A model generated the notes under the pieces. The model saw nothing but the letters and a program-made list of their open reading frames with translations, did no database searches and was not told the origin of the DNA. The position numbers and the translations under genes are program-made. This document shows, piece after piece, positions 1-9,294 of a stretch of DNA of 64,000 nt; the stretch's first letter is position 1; the number at the start of each line of letters is the position of its first letter. Origin of the DNA: Paenibacillus swuensis (lineage in GTDB: Bacteria > Bacillota > Bacilli > Paenibacillales > DY6); the NCBI RefSeq assembly GCF_001644605.1, contig NZ_CP011388.1, positions 3,004,501 through 3,068,500 on the forward strand, given 5' to 3'.

Positions 1-3
1 AAC

Positions 4-42
4 ATATTTCTTGCTTCGTCACCCACTTCGTTCTGTTACGAT
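4..42 (+). promoter_or_regulatory. Shared 39-bp promoter/operator element, copy 1
   Basis: ATATTTCTTGCTTCG (4-18), 12 unrelated bases, then TTCTGTTACGAT (31-42). The same two blocks with the same 12-base gap recur at 5632-5670, upstream of the importer operon. The right block contains an extended -10 (TG, then TACGAT). TTGCTT at 11-16 could be a -35, but the spacer is 20 bp, so an activator may be needed. The TTCT starts of the two blocks are 23 bp apart, about two helical turns, as expected for AraC-type half-sites. I infer binding by the nearby YesN-type regulator. The ATG of the GH42 gene lies 46 nt downstream. Confidence 0.6.
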
Positions 43-88
43 CAATATAGTAATCGCTTACATAATTTTATGGACGAAGGTGACGATC

Positions 89-2104
89 ATGTATTTTGGT
101 GTGGATTATTACCCGGAACATTGGCCCAAGGGGCGTTGGGCGGTCGATGCAGCTATGATGAGGGAGGCCCATATCAACATTGTGCGGCTGGCTGAATTCG
201 CATGGGCGAAGATGGAGCCGGAGGAAGGCCGATTCGATTTCACATGGCTGGATGAAGCGATTCGTATTTTCCAAGCGGAAGGCATTCAGGTCATATTGGG
301 TACACCGACCGCGGCTGCGCCCAAGTGGCTGATGGATCTCTATCCTGACATGTATCCTGTGGATGTATACGGAATGACCAAAGGGTTTGGCACAAGAAGG
401 CATTATTGTCCGAATCATATCATTTATCGTCAATATTCCCGGATAATCGTTCAGAAGATGGTTGAACATTACGCGGATCAAGAACAAGTCATTGCATGGC
501 AAATCGATAATGAATTTGGCGGTGCTTGTTACTGCAATCATTGTCTGAAAGCGTTTCGATTGTGGCTTAGGAACAAGTACGGCGATATTCAGACGTTAAA
601 TGCGGAATGGGGCACGATCTTCTGGAGCCAGACTTACCGGCACTGGGATGAAATTATTGTGCCCGCCTATTCTTCAAGTGACGGATTTAGTCAGAATGCG
701 AACGCCGAGCAATGGATGAGCACGCCTTACAATCATAACCCAAGCCTGCTGCTGGATTACCAGCGGTTCTTTACCGATGCAACGGTTGACTATCAACAGC
801 TCCAGATTGATGTGCTTCGCCAATATACAAAATTGCCGATTACGCACAATCTGATGGGACATTATAGCGAACTGGATTATTATAAGCTGGGCGAACCTCT
901 GGATGTGATTTCTTGGGATAACTATCCTAACAATATGTGGGGCAAAAGCTCGTGGACGGATATCTCGATGGCTCATGATTTGATGCGAGGCGTTAAAGAG
1001 AAGAATTTCTGGATGATGGAGCAGCAGAGCGGTCCCTGCGGATGGCAGATGATGGGCGATACACCGGAACCCGGGCAAATTCGTTTGTGGACATATCAAG
1101 CGATTGCCCACGGTGCCGAGGCGATGGTTTACTTCCGCTGGAGAGCTTGTACAGTAGGCATTGAACAATATTGGCACGGCATTCTGGACCATGACGGCAT
1201 CGGCAGAAGAAGGTTGCGGGAAGTGACGCAGGTCGGCGAGGAATTGAAGCGGGATGCGGCCTGGTTCGTGGATTCTGAGAATCGCAGCGATATCGCGCTA
1301 ATCAAGAGCTATGATAATTTCTGGAGTCATCGCGGTCAGCCTCACAATTCCAAGTTCAATTATAACGCACTTCTAAGCCAATATTACGGCGCACTGGCTA
1401 CCCAGCATTATGGCGTGGATGTTACAAAAGCGGAGACTAATTTCGCGAAATATAAACTGGTTCTCATGCCTGCTTTCAATCTGGTAACCGAGGAGATAGC
1501 AGACAAATGCGAGCGTTATGTCGCTGACGGCGGGGCTCTTGTTATCACATTCCGTTCGGGAACGAAGCTATGGAATAACCAAATGAGCACTCTAACGGTG
1601 CCCGGGTTATTCAAGGACATGGCAGGCGTGGAACTCGAGGAATTTGATTCCGTTAACTTCGGGAGAACGGTAGCGGTGGACGGCAGTTTCGGCAATAGTA
1701 ACGCCTCCATGTGGTGCGATGTGCTGAAGCTAAACGGCGCGGAAGTACTTGCAACTTATGGCAGCCACTATTACGAGGGAAAACCCGCAGTGACGGTCAA
1801 TCGTTACGGCAAGGGTACGGTTTATTATGTCGGCTGCGATCTGGACACGGCCGGTATGACCCATTTGTTGAAAGCCATTGCATCCGAGCAAGGTGTTCGG
1901 CCGGTTCTAAGTCAACCCACCGAAGGTCTGGAAGCGGTCCGCAAACGTAAAGACGAACAGGATTATATCATGCTCCTGAACCATAATGCACATGCCTTAG
2001 AGGTGACCCTGCAAGGCACTTATACAAATTTGCATGACGGCGCAGTTATGGAGGGCAGAACGGAGATTGCCGGTTATGGCGTGCGAATTTTAATCCAAGA
2101 ATGA
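89..2104 (+). CDS. GH42 beta-galactosidase, cytoplasmic
   Basis: 671-residue retaining glycoside hydrolase of family 42, expected to release terminal galactose from imported oligosaccharides. The (beta/alpha)8 barrel starts at once (MYFGVDYYPEHWP). The acid/base is E142 in WQIDNEFGG and the nucleophile E311 in WMMEQQSG. Cysteines 107, 147, 149 and 152 form the structural zinc cluster known in GH42 enzymes such as Thermus A4. A trimerisation/Rossmann-like domain and a short C-terminal beta domain follow. There is no signal peptide. I chose ATG 89 because AAGGTG lies just upstream and the family begins here; an in-frame extension to 11 would cover the promoter element. It is monocistronic, ending at a bidirectional terminator, and is probably co-regulated with the 5712 operon through the shared element. 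Confidence 0.93.
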   Translation: MYFGVDYYPEHWPKGRWAVDAAMMREAHINIVRLAEFAWAKMEPEEGRFDFTWLDEAIRIFQAEGIQVILGTPTAAAPKWLMDLYPDMYPVDVYGMTKGFGTRRHYCPNHIIYRQYSRIIVQKMVEHYADQEQVIAWQIDNEFGGACYCNHCLKAFRLWLRNKYGDIQTLNAEWGTIFWSQTYRHWDEIIVPAYSSSDGFSQNANAEQWMSTPYNHNPSLLLDYQRFFTDATVDYQQLQIDVLRQYTKLPITHNLMGHYSELDYYKLGEPLDVISWDNYPNNMWGKSSWTDISMAHDLMRGVKEKNFWMMEQQSGPCGWQMMGDTPEPGQIRLWTYQAIAHGAEAMVYFRWRACTVGIEQYWHGILDHDGIGRRRLREVTQVGEELKRDAAWFVDSENRSDIALIKSYDNFWSHRGQPHNSKFNYNALLSQYYGALATQHYGVDVTKAETNFAKYKLVLMPAFNLVTEEIADKCERYVADGGALVITFRSGTKLWNNQMSTLTVPGLFKDMAGVELEEFDSVNFGRTVAVDGSFGNSNASMWCDVLKLNGAEVLATYGSHYYEGKPAVTVNRYGKGTVYYVGCDLDTAGMTHLLKAIASEQGVRPVLSQPTEGLEAVRKRKDEQDYIMLLNHNAHALEVTLQGTYTNLHDGAVMEGRTEIAGYGVRILIQE

Positions 2105-2117
2105 TTTAACAATCAAT

Positions 2118-2161
2118 GAAGCCCGGCTCAAGCGATGAATTCGCTGTGCAGCCGGGCTTCA
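2118..2161. terminator. Bidirectional terminator between convergent genes
   Basis: Perfect 11-bp arms GAAGCCCGGCT (2118-2128) and AGCCGGGCTTC (2150-2160), between the convergent GH42 and histidine kinase genes. T-tracts are weak on both sides, so efficiency is uncertain. Confidence 0.65.
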
Positions 2162-2191
2162 AAGGTTTGAATAAACTTCAAATGGCCCGTT

Positions 2192-3922
2192 TCACGGCTC
2201 CTCTACAATCGGAAGCGTAACCATCACACGCGTACCTTCTCCAACCACACTCTGGTATTTCAGCCCATACGACAGCCCGAAATACAGCTGAATACGGTCA
2301 TGTACATTTCTCGATCCATACCCCGTATGGGAAGGTGTAGGCTGCCCTTCTTCTCTTTCGATCAGCATGCCTATCCCATTGTCTATAACACTGATCATGA
2401 CCGAAGTATTCTCAAGCCGGCCTTCAATCCTAACGGTGCCGGTCTTATCCGCTCTGCGCAGTATTCCATGCAGAATCGCATTCTCCACTAATGGCTGCAG
2501 GATGCTTTTCAACGTGTACAGCTGTCTTATTTCTTCCGATACGTCGATGATTAAGGTTAGATTTTGACTAAAACGCATATTCTGGATGTCAAAGTACAAG
2601 CTCACATGCTGCATTTCCTCTTCCAGTGTGATAACGTCCCGGCCGCCGCTTAGGCTAATTCGGTAGTATTGAGCTAGTCCCTCTACAACCTGAGACACCT
2701 GTTCCCCGCGATTTCTCCAGGAAAGCCAATTAACAAGTTCCAGAGTGTTGTATAAGAAATGGGGACTGATTTGTGCCTGCAAGGTACGCAGCTCCGCACT
2801 CTTCAGTGCTTGTCCCGCTTCATATTTCTCCTGAACAAACCGATTCAGCATACTCAGCATATAGTTGTAATCGCCGATCAGCATGTCAATTTCATCCTTA
2901 CCCTGTACGGCATCCATGGGCGTCAAGTTACCGGTGTGAACGGAACGCAGTCTGCGCGCCAGGCGGGTTAATCGGCCGGTAATCGATTTGGAGAAGAAGA
3001 AAGCGATGAAATAGGCGCCTGTTCCCAGGAAAAACAGCATCAACAGGATGTAATTACGAATGCGGTTGCTATCCGCCATCATTTCATGTAAGGAAAGCAC
3101 AGTGACCATCGTCCAGTCCGTGTTGTCGATTTTCTTGGAAGCGACAAGCACATCCTGCGCATGCTGATGTTCCCTGCTCCAGTCGGAGTTGGCAACCAGT
3201 TCACGGAGCTTGTAATCCGAAATTTTATATTTAGAGAGCATCCCAGTGTTTGAAGCGGCAACGACATCACCGTAACTGTTGACGATATAAGTGACACTAT
3301 TAGGCGTTGTACTTGCCTTAGCCAGCAGATGGGTCAAGTCATCCGCGGAGAATTCGAAATGAACGCTGCCGAGCCGGTTCGTGTAATTATCGGGATCCAC
3401 AATGGTTTTGACATATGCCAGATACGGCGGGTCGTCCTCGCCTTCAACCCCCAGATATGCCGCGGGAGCCCAAAAGTTATTCAGGTGTTCGCGCTCCATC
3501 TTCTGATACCATCGTTCCTTCATCCCGTCATCCAAACTGAACAGATTCACATTCTCATGGGAATACAGAAGCTCGCTTCGGACATACAGCTTCGCCATCG
3601 TTATATTCTCGCCGTCTTGCAGGGTAGTCAGATAGTTACGCAGCACATACATATCCTGCATTTGCTTGACGAGATTGTCGGTTTGGGTTGACTTCAGAAG
3701 TCGGATTAAATTCGGATTCTTGAATAATAGGTTCGCCGACTGTTTAATGTTATAAATTTTATAACTCAAGAATGTATACGACTGCTCGAAAGACTGCTCC
3801 GCGGCGAAAGTGACTTTATCCTCCACAAGCTCAGAAGAGGTATGGTAGAACAAGTAGGACATCATACCGAGAGGCATGAGGATGAGCAGAAAGTACGACA
3901 GAAGCATTTTGCGCATCATCAT
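2192..3922 (-). CDS. YesM-type sensor histidine kinase
   Basis: 576-residue membrane kinase of the His_kinase (PF06580) class. An N-terminal membrane segment (residues 6-26) is followed by an extracellular sensing domain to about residue 288, a second membrane segment (about 289-311), HAMP, the phospho-acceptor H388 in QISPHFLYN, and an ATPase domain with the G1 motif DNGIGM. It overlaps the upstream response regulator by 4 nt (ATGA), so the two are translationally coupled and form a cognate pair. In this family the pair senses an extracellular sugar, sometimes through a binding protein, and induces the adjacent importer. The likely target is the divergent 5712-12873 operon and the GH42 gene. 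Confidence 0.92.
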   Translation of the reverse strand: MMMRKMLLSYFLLILMPLGMMSYLFYHTSSELVEDKVTFAAEQSFEQSYTFLSYKIYNIKQSANLLFKNPNLIRLLKSTQTDNLVKQMQDMYVLRNYLTTLQDGENITMAKLYVRSELLYSHENVNLFSLDDGMKERWYQKMEREHLNNFWAPAAYLGVEGEDDPPYLAYVKTIVDPDNYTNRLGSVHFEFSADDLTHLLAKASTTPNSVTYIVNSYGDVVAASNTGMLSKYKISDYKLRELVANSDWSREHQHAQDVLVASKKIDNTDWTMVTVLSLHEMMADSNRIRNYILLMLFFLGTGAYFIAFFFSKSITGRLTRLARRLRSVHTGNLTPMDAVQGKDEIDMLIGDYNYMLSMLNRFVQEKYEAGQALKSAELRTLQAQISPHFLYNTLELVNWLSWRNRGEQVSQVVEGLAQYYRISLSGGRDVITLEEEMQHVSLYFDIQNMRFSQNLTLIIDVSEEIRQLYTLKSILQPLVENAILHGILRRADKTGTVRIEGRLENTSVMISVIDNGIGMLIEREEGQPTPSHTGYGSRNVHDRIQLYFGLSYGLKYQSVVGEGTRVMVTLPIVEEP

Positions 3923-5508
3923 GAGATGGTTCGCTTTCGAAACTCGGAAGGGGTTAATCCCGTATGCTTGCGGAAGATCCTCGCAAAGTAATTGGCATCC
4001 TGCAGCCCGACACTTACGGCGATATCGGCAATGGATTTGTCCGTTTGCGTAAGCAGTTCAATCGACTGTCCGATGCGATATGCGGTAATGTACTGAGTAA
4101 GCGTCTGTCCGGTCTTCTGTTTGTACAATGAGCTTAAATACGCCGGAGTAAGAAATATGTGCTGACTGATGTCAGGGATCGTTAATGCTTCATCCTGATA
4201 ATGTTTAAATATATAACGGTGCACCTGTTGGACGAGATCGACGCTTGGTTTGGGAGTATTGTGTCCATCCCGGAACGATGCGACCATCTCCAACAGTGAC
4301 CCATGTATCGCTTCCAGCAGATCATATTGAATAAAGGTTTCCCACAGAGCTGTATCTTCCTGAGCGTACTTGCCCAGTGGAATGCCTTGCTTTCGTGCTG
4401 TGCTGCTCAGTTTCTGAGCCATTCGCGCATAAATGCGTTTCACTTGCTCGACCGGTAAATAAGCCTGTTCCATGCACCTTGATTGGATGCCCTGAACGAA
4501 CAATTCCACTTGCTGCCCTGTGTCCTTGCCGAGTAAACCGTCAAATTCGGCCAGCCACCGGTCCAGTGTGCGCTCATCCAGAAAGGATGTTGATGCGGTT
4601 TGCATAAAAACAAGACCCTCATAACCTTGATAAAACCTATGGGAAAGACCTTCTCTCGCCGCCGCTGTGGAGCTCATAATAAGCTCAGCGCGGTCCGCGG
4701 GTGCACCCAAGCTGAGAAATAACTTATGTTCTTCAACCTGATTCACAAGGTCCCGGGCAACGCCCCGCAGCGTCTGTTGAAACCATACCTCCTTGTCAGG
4801 CACGACGCTGAGTAAATGCGCGACAACGGTCCGCCCATCCACAAAACAAGCTAATGTCTCAAAGCCGCGATGCCTGCAAACTTGATCCAGCGTTTCCAGG
4901 AACAACGGTTTGTTTATCGGATCGGATGCAGTAAGAGGAGACAAGCTAATCCACACAGGCAGGGCGCGGAAAGATGAAGTTGCATGAATGCCTGTCATGC
5001 CGGCCTCGTCCATCATACGCTGCAATTCTTCGCTTGAAACGGTTCGCTCCGTTAATCGAAGCGCAGCTTCGGACTTTACTAACGGCAAAGCGGATTGCAG
5101 CTTAAAGGACCACTGTTGCTCACGCTCCTGTTTCTTCCTGCTTTCGACACATTCATCGGCGGCTTGCTTTAACGTTTCGGTCATTTGTTTAATATTCAGC
5201 GGTTTCTCAATATAAGACAGCGCTTTCAGGTCGATGGCGGATAACAAATACTGCTTATCCGTATATCCGCTCATGAAAATTACTTTGCAATGAGGGAACT
5301 GCTTCACAAGAAGATAGGACATTTCTACTCCGTCCATGTGCGACATGCGCACATCAGTCAATATAATGTCCGGAGTAAACGTTGCGCAGAGGGTGATTGC
5401 CGTGGTACCGTCATCGGCTTCCTTGACCTGTGTGACGCCAAGCTCCGACCAAGGAATTCTCTCCACTAATCCTTCTCTTGTTAACTTCTCATCATCTACT
5501 ACCAGCAC
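3919..5508 (-). CDS. YesN-type response regulator, AraC output
   Basis: 529-residue regulator with a receiver domain at residues 1-120 (acidic pair D5/D6, phospho-acceptor D52 in LTDVRM, conserved K in YIEKPL), a long middle region, and a C-terminal pair of AraC helix-turn-helix motifs (about 425-529). Cognate kinase downstream with 4-nt overlap. The start is unclear. GTG 5508 is the first in-frame standard start, but the Shine-Dalgarno AGGGGGA (5530-5524) is about 15 nt away. It is better placed for in-frame CTG codons at 5517 or 5514, which would give the family-typical MLNVLVVDDE. An ATG at 5510 is out of frame. Confidence 0.92.
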   Translation of the reverse strand: MLVVDDEKLTREGLVERIPWSELGVTQVKEADDGTTAITLCATFTPDIILTDVRMSHMDGVEMSYLLVKQFPHCKVIFMSGYTDKQYLLSAIDLKALSYIEKPLNIKQMTETLKQAADECVESRKKQEREQQWSFKLQSALPLVKSEAALRLTERTVSSEELQRMMDEAGMTGIHATSSFRALPVWISLSPLTASDPINKPLFLETLDQVCRHRGFETLACFVDGRTVVAHLLSVVPDKEVWFQQTLRGVARDLVNQVEEHKLFLSLGAPADRAELIMSSTAAAREGLSHRFYQGYEGLVFMQTASTSFLDERTLDRWLAEFDGLLGKDTGQQVELFVQGIQSRCMEQAYLPVEQVKRIYARMAQKLSSTARKQGIPLGKYAQEDTALWETFIQYDLLEAIHGSLLEMVASFRDGHNTPKPSVDLVQQVHRYIFKHYQDEALTIPDISQHIFLTPAYLSSLYKQKTGQTLTQYITAYRIGQSIELLTQTDKSIADIAVSVGLQDANYFARIFRKHTGLTPSEFRKRTIS

Positions 5509-5541
5509 ATTCAGCAGGAGAAGTCCCCCTTTAACTCAAAC

Positions 5542-5557
5542 TGATAAAGCGTTTACA
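5542..5557. promoter_or_regulatory. Possible cre-like catabolite site
   Basis: TGATAAAGCGTTTACA in the divergent promoter region; its complement TGTAAACGCTTTATCA has one perfect cre half, but the other half is off by one position from the CcpA consensus. Suggestive only. Confidence 0.35.
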
Positions 5558-5631
5558 TTTCAAGTATACATGAGGATGACGCCGGTTTGTAACATCATTT
5601 CAAGGTTCGTAGAAAAATGCTTAAATCATAA

Positions 5632-5670
5632 ATATTTCTTGCTTCGCCCATTCCAGGCTTCTGTTACGAT
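5632..5670 (+). promoter_or_regulatory. Shared 39-bp promoter/operator element, copy 2
   Basis: ATATTTCTTGCTTCG (5632-5646), 12 bases, TTCTGTTACGAT (5659-5670). The conserved blocks and spacing are identical to copy 1 at 4-42, and the end is 41 nt before the permease ATG. It is the likely promoter of the 5712 operon and the likely binding site of the regulator encoded at 3919-5508. Confidence 0.62.
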
Positions 5671-5711
5671 GAGATCAACACAGCGGGAGCAGGATCGAAT
5701 GGAGGTTCGCC

Positions 5712-6638
5712 ATGATTAACGCATTAAGTCAAACGGCTAGAAAAGTAATCAAGTACCGTGTCATGCTTCTTATGTTATTGCCCGGCATATTGTTCTTCGT
5801 GATGTTCAGTTATCTTCCAATGCTGGGAATCGTAATCGCTTTCAAAAAGTTGAATTACACGGACGGCATTTGGGGAAGTCCCTGGGTTGGTTTCGAGAAT
5901 TTCAGGTTTTTATTTCTTTCCGGTAATTTGGGAGCGATTATTCGGAACACCGCTTTGTATAATCTTGTTTTTATTATATTAGGTAACGGCTTGGCTATCG
6001 GGGTCGCGATCATGCTTGCGGAATTGACGAGCCGCCTGTTTAAGAAAACGGCACAGTCTTTGTTGTTCATCCCTTACTTTATTTCATGGGTAGTTGTAGG
6101 CGCTTTCATCTATAGTATTTTCAACTATGAGTTCGGACTCTTGAACAGCCTGTTGAAAACCTTACATATCGAGCCTGTTAACATCTACGACCAGCCGCCG
6201 GCATGGGTTTCCATCATCATCTCGTCTTACTTGTGGAAAAACATCGGCTATTTCTCCATCATCTATCTGGCCGCCATATCCGGAATTGATCAGGGATTGT
6301 ACGAGGCGGCGCAAATCGACGGGGCTAATGTGCTGCAGCGTATTCGATTCATAACACTGCCTTCGCTCATTCCGACTGTTGTGGTGCTCATTTTGCTTGC
6401 GCTCGGAAACGTATTCAGGGGCGATTTCAATATGTTCTTCCAGATTGTCGGCGACAACGCCATGGTATTCGGTCACACGGATGTGATCGATACGTTTGTG
6501 ACAAGATCCCTGCTGAAAACACGGGAATTCGGCATGTCGTCCGCGGCGGGACTGCTGCAATCGACTTTGTGCTTCGTTCTCATCGTAACTGTAAATTCGG
6601 TCATAAGGAGAGTGGATAAAGAAAATGCCCTCTACTAA
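5712..6638 (+). CDS. ABC sugar importer permease, LplB type
   Basis: 308-residue inner-membrane permease of the binding-protein-dependent carbohydrate family, with six predicted membrane segments. The first is MLLMLLPGILFFVMFSYLPM, followed by the LplB hallmark FKKLNYTDGIWGSPWVGFENF. The cytoplasmic EAA loop reads YEAAQIDGANVLQRIRFITLP (about residues 197-217), which docks on the ATPase. ATG 5712 has GGAGG at 5701-5705. It overlaps the next permease by 14 nt. No ATPase is encoded nearby; such systems commonly use a shared MsmK-like ATPase encoded elsewhere. Confidence 0.93.
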   Translation: MINALSQTARKVIKYRVMLLMLLPGILFFVMFSYLPMLGIVIAFKKLNYTDGIWGSPWVGFENFRFLFLSGNLGAIIRNTALYNLVFIILGNGLAIGVAIMLAELTSRLFKKTAQSLLFIPYFISWVVVGAFIYSIFNYEFGLLNSLLKTLHIEPVNIYDQPPAWVSIIISSYLWKNIGYFSIIYLAAISGIDQGLYEAAQIDGANVLQRIRFITLPSLIPTVVVLILLALGNVFRGDFNMFFQIVGDNAMVFGHTDVIDTFVTRSLLKTREFGMSSAAGLLQSTLCFVLIVTVNSVIRRVDKENALY

Positions 6639-7524
6639 ACAAATCCGGCGCACTGCCGACGAAACGATATTTCGGGGAGTGTCATACACCGTCATTACCT
6701 TGCTCTCGATAGCCTGCCTGTTGCCGTTCATCGTTATCATCTCAGGCTCGCTGTCTAATGAGGAAGCGATCTTGCAGTACGGATACAGCTTATGGCCGAG
6801 AGACTTCAGCCTGGATGCATATGATGCGATCTTCTTGAACTCGGGACTTCTGCTCAAATCCTACAGGGTGACGGTGCTTGTCACGTTGTCCGGCACGCTG
6901 CTCGGGCTGTTTCTGACCGCTATGACGGCCTATGTATTATCAAGGAGAGATTTCGAGTGGAGGAACGGATTCGCCTTCTTCTTCTTCTTCACCACCTTGT
7001 TTAACGGGGGCATTGTTCCTTGGTATATCCTTTGTGTACAGTACTTTCATCTGAATGACAACTTTGCCGGTCTGGTGCTGCCGATGCTGCTGAACGTGTT
7101 CAACATCATTATTATGAAGAGCTTCATGAGCCGAATACCGGATGCCATTACGGAATCCGCGAAGATCGACGGAGCGGGAGACTTCCTGATCTTCCTTAAG
7201 CTGATCCTGCCGCTGTCCAAACCCGTACTAGCCACTATTGGTTTGTTCATCGCGCTTAACTATTGGAACGATTGGTTCCTGAGCTTTATTTTCATGCAAA
7301 ATGAGAACTACTTCACGCTGCAGTTTACGCTGTACCGCGTGCTGACGATGGCTCAGGCATTGCAGAGCACGGCGGGGACGGTGGCAGGCACGCAGGCTGT
7401 CATTCCGACCGAGACGTTGAAGCTGGCCATGACGGTTGTCGCAACCGGTCCGATTCTGCTCCTGTATCCTTTCCTGCAGAAATATTTTGTTAAAGGTCTG
7501 ACCATCGGTGCTGTTAAAGGGTAA
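6625..7524 (+). CDS. ABC sugar importer permease, LplC/YtcP type
   Basis: 299-residue second permease subunit of the importer, pairing with the product of 5712-6638. It has six membrane segments, the family-typical FTTLFNGGIVPWYI region after the third, an EAA loop with ESAKIDGAGDFL, and the typical end YPFLQKYFVKGLTIGAVKG. It starts inside the end of the upstream gene (14-nt overlap), so the two are co-translated. Confidence 0.93.
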   Translation: MPSTKQIRRTADETIFRGVSYTVITLLSIACLLPFIVIISGSLSNEEAILQYGYSLWPRDFSLDAYDAIFLNSGLLLKSYRVTVLVTLSGTLLGLFLTAMTAYVLSRRDFEWRNGFAFFFFFTTLFNGGIVPWYILCVQYFHLNDNFAGLVLPMLLNVFNIIIMKSFMSRIPDAITESAKIDGAGDFLIFLKLILPLSKPVLATIGLFIALNYWNDWFLSFIFMQNENYFTLQFTLYRVLTMAQALQSTAGTVAGTQAVIPTETLKLAMTVVATGPILLLYPFLQKYFVKGLTIGAVKG

Positions 7525-7579
7525 CCCCGCAGATTGCGGATTATCATAGATACGATATTGAGAAGGGGAGCTGAAAAAA

Positions 7580-9196
7580 GTGAAGTCGATGTTTAAATTG
7601 CACAGCTTATGTCTAGCGCTTCTGATGGTGACCGTTGTTATTCTGTCAGGCTGCAGCGGCGGGAACAAGGAATCGAAAGATGCGGCCAATAACGCTTCAA
7701 ACGCAAGCGTCAATACCGGAAACGCGGTAAATACAAACACGGAAACAGCCAAAGAGCCAAATCCGCTCGATACAACGGAAGAGAAGAAGCTCAGCATTTA
7801 CCTGCTTGGTGACGCTCAAGCGGATGCGGGTATCGTCTATGATGAAGTCAATAAGAAACTGAAATCCGATCTTAACGCTACATTGGATGTGAAATATATT
7901 CCGTGGGCTGACTGGCAGAGCAAATATAATCTTGTGTTTGCTGCCGGAGAAGACTTTGACGGCATTTATACAGGCAGCTGGACTGGATATGCCGAGCAAG
8001 TAACCAAAGGCGGCTTCATGGAAATTACCGAAGAGATGCTCCAAACGTACGCACCCGACTACTACAAGATTCTGCAGGAGAAATATCCAACTGCGCTTAG
8101 TGAAACGAAGATCAACGGAAAAAGCTACATGCTTCCTGCATTTGACGTATGGGCAGACAGCACAATGGTAACCATTCGCGGCGATCTGCGCGAGAAATAC
8201 GGCTTATCGGAAGTGAAGACGATCGATGACTTCGATAATTACCTTATGACCGTAGCGAAGAATGAGAAAACGCTTGTAGCGTTCAACGCGAGCGGGCAGG
8301 ACATGTTCCAGGATTACATGAATCTCGCTTACTATGTGCCTAATAATATGATGCCGGTGAATACCGGCATGCCTTACCTCGCTTACAAGCTGGGCGAAGA
8401 GCAGCCAAAGATTGTTAATGTGCTGGATGACCCTGCTTACAGAACAGCGCTGGAGAGAGCGAAGAAGCTTGCGGATGCCGGAGCCATTCCGAAAAGCGTG
8501 CTTACGAATAAAACCCGCGCTCAAGACACATGGAAAGCGGGCAAAACAGCAGCTGTTCCGGGAGGACTCGCGGTTGTTAACGGACGCCAGAACGAAGCGG
8601 ACTCTGATCATCCGGAGTGGAAAGCGGAGACGATTGATCTTTGGCCGGATGCGGTCAAAGCGGTCGGCCCGGGTAACGGTTCCGGCTTTGCGATCCACGC
8701 GGGCTCCAAGAATTGGGAACGTCTGTTGATGGCATACAATCTCCTGATTACAGACAAGGCTTACCAAACACTGACGCAGGTTGGTATTGAAGGCAAACAC
8801 TACACTGAAGATAACGGTGTTTATATCAAGGGTCCTGACGGCGACAAATTTGCAAATTCAAGCAACTGTCCGTGGGGTTGGCAGAACAAAGATTTAATGC
8901 TTCGCCCGGGTAAAGGTGCATGGATCCGTATGGATTATGATCAGAAGTGGCGCAATGAAGGCAAGGCGATCTCGCCGGTGTTAAGCGCGATGAACTTTGT
9001 GGACACCGATGTGAAGAATGAATTGTCCGCGATCAACAACATGATTCAGACTCGCGGCTATATTCTCTCAAGCGGTAAACCCAAAAATATTGATAGTGAG
9101 CTGCAGAAGCTGCAAAGTGAACTGAAAAGCGCAGGCATTGAAAAAATACAAAAAGCGATGCAGACCCAAGCGGACGCGTTTATCGCCAGCAGATAA
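7580..9196 (+). CDS. Extracellular sugar-binding lipoprotein, LplA type
   Basis: 538-residue substrate-binding protein of the importer. A lipoprotein signal ends in the lipobox LSGC (C25). A low-complexity Asn/Lys/Thr linker follows, then two alpha/beta lobes typical of family 1 solute-binding proteins. GTG 7580 is used with AAGGGGAG at 7563-7570; ATG 7589 is also in frame but is closer to the lipobox. The large size (over 500 residues) is typical of LplA-type proteins that bind oligosaccharides. Third gene of the operon; a terminator-like hairpin just downstream (9223-9268) may keep expression higher than that of the enzymes behind it. Confidence 0.93.
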   Translation: MKSMFKLHSLCLALLMVTVVILSGCSGGNKESKDAANNASNASVNTGNAVNTNTETAKEPNPLDTTEEKKLSIYLLGDAQADAGIVYDEVNKKLKSDLNATLDVKYIPWADWQSKYNLVFAAGEDFDGIYTGSWTGYAEQVTKGGFMEITEEMLQTYAPDYYKILQEKYPTALSETKINGKSYMLPAFDVWADSTMVTIRGDLREKYGLSEVKTIDDFDNYLMTVAKNEKTLVAFNASGQDMFQDYMNLAYYVPNNMMPVNTGMPYLAYKLGEEQPKIVNVLDDPAYRTALERAKKLADAGAIPKSVLTNKTRAQDTWKAGKTAAVPGGLAVVNGRQNEADSDHPEWKAETIDLWPDAVKAVGPGNGSGFAIHAGSKNWERLLMAYNLLITDKAYQTLTQVGIEGKHYTEDNGVYIKGPDGDKFANSSNCPWGWQNKDLMLRPGKGAWIRMDYDQKWRNEGKAISPVLSAMNFVDTDVKNELSAINNMIQTRGYILSSGKPKNIDSELQKLQSELKSAGIEKIQKAMQTQADAFIASR

Positions 9197-9222
9197 TAAA
9201 GTTGAGAATATGGTAAAGGTAC

Positions 9223-9268
9223 GAGGTCATTTGAAACGATTGCTGTTTTGATGACCTCCGTTTTCTTT
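9223..9268 (+). terminator. Intra-operon terminator/attenuator hairpin
   Basis: GAGGTCAT (9223-9230) pairs with ATGACCTC (9251-9258), followed by CGTTTTCTTT. It lies between the binding-protein gene and the secreted enzyme gene. With only about 25 nt to the next ribosome binding site and no obvious promoter, it probably works as a partial terminator. Confidence 0.55.
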
Positions 9269-9294
9269 AAATTATAGGACCAGGAGGCGAACTG

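Noticed and set aside
6162-6857. 231-codon minus-strand open frame across two permease genes
   Set aside because: It overlaps two well-supported genes on the other strand and has no recognisable domain.
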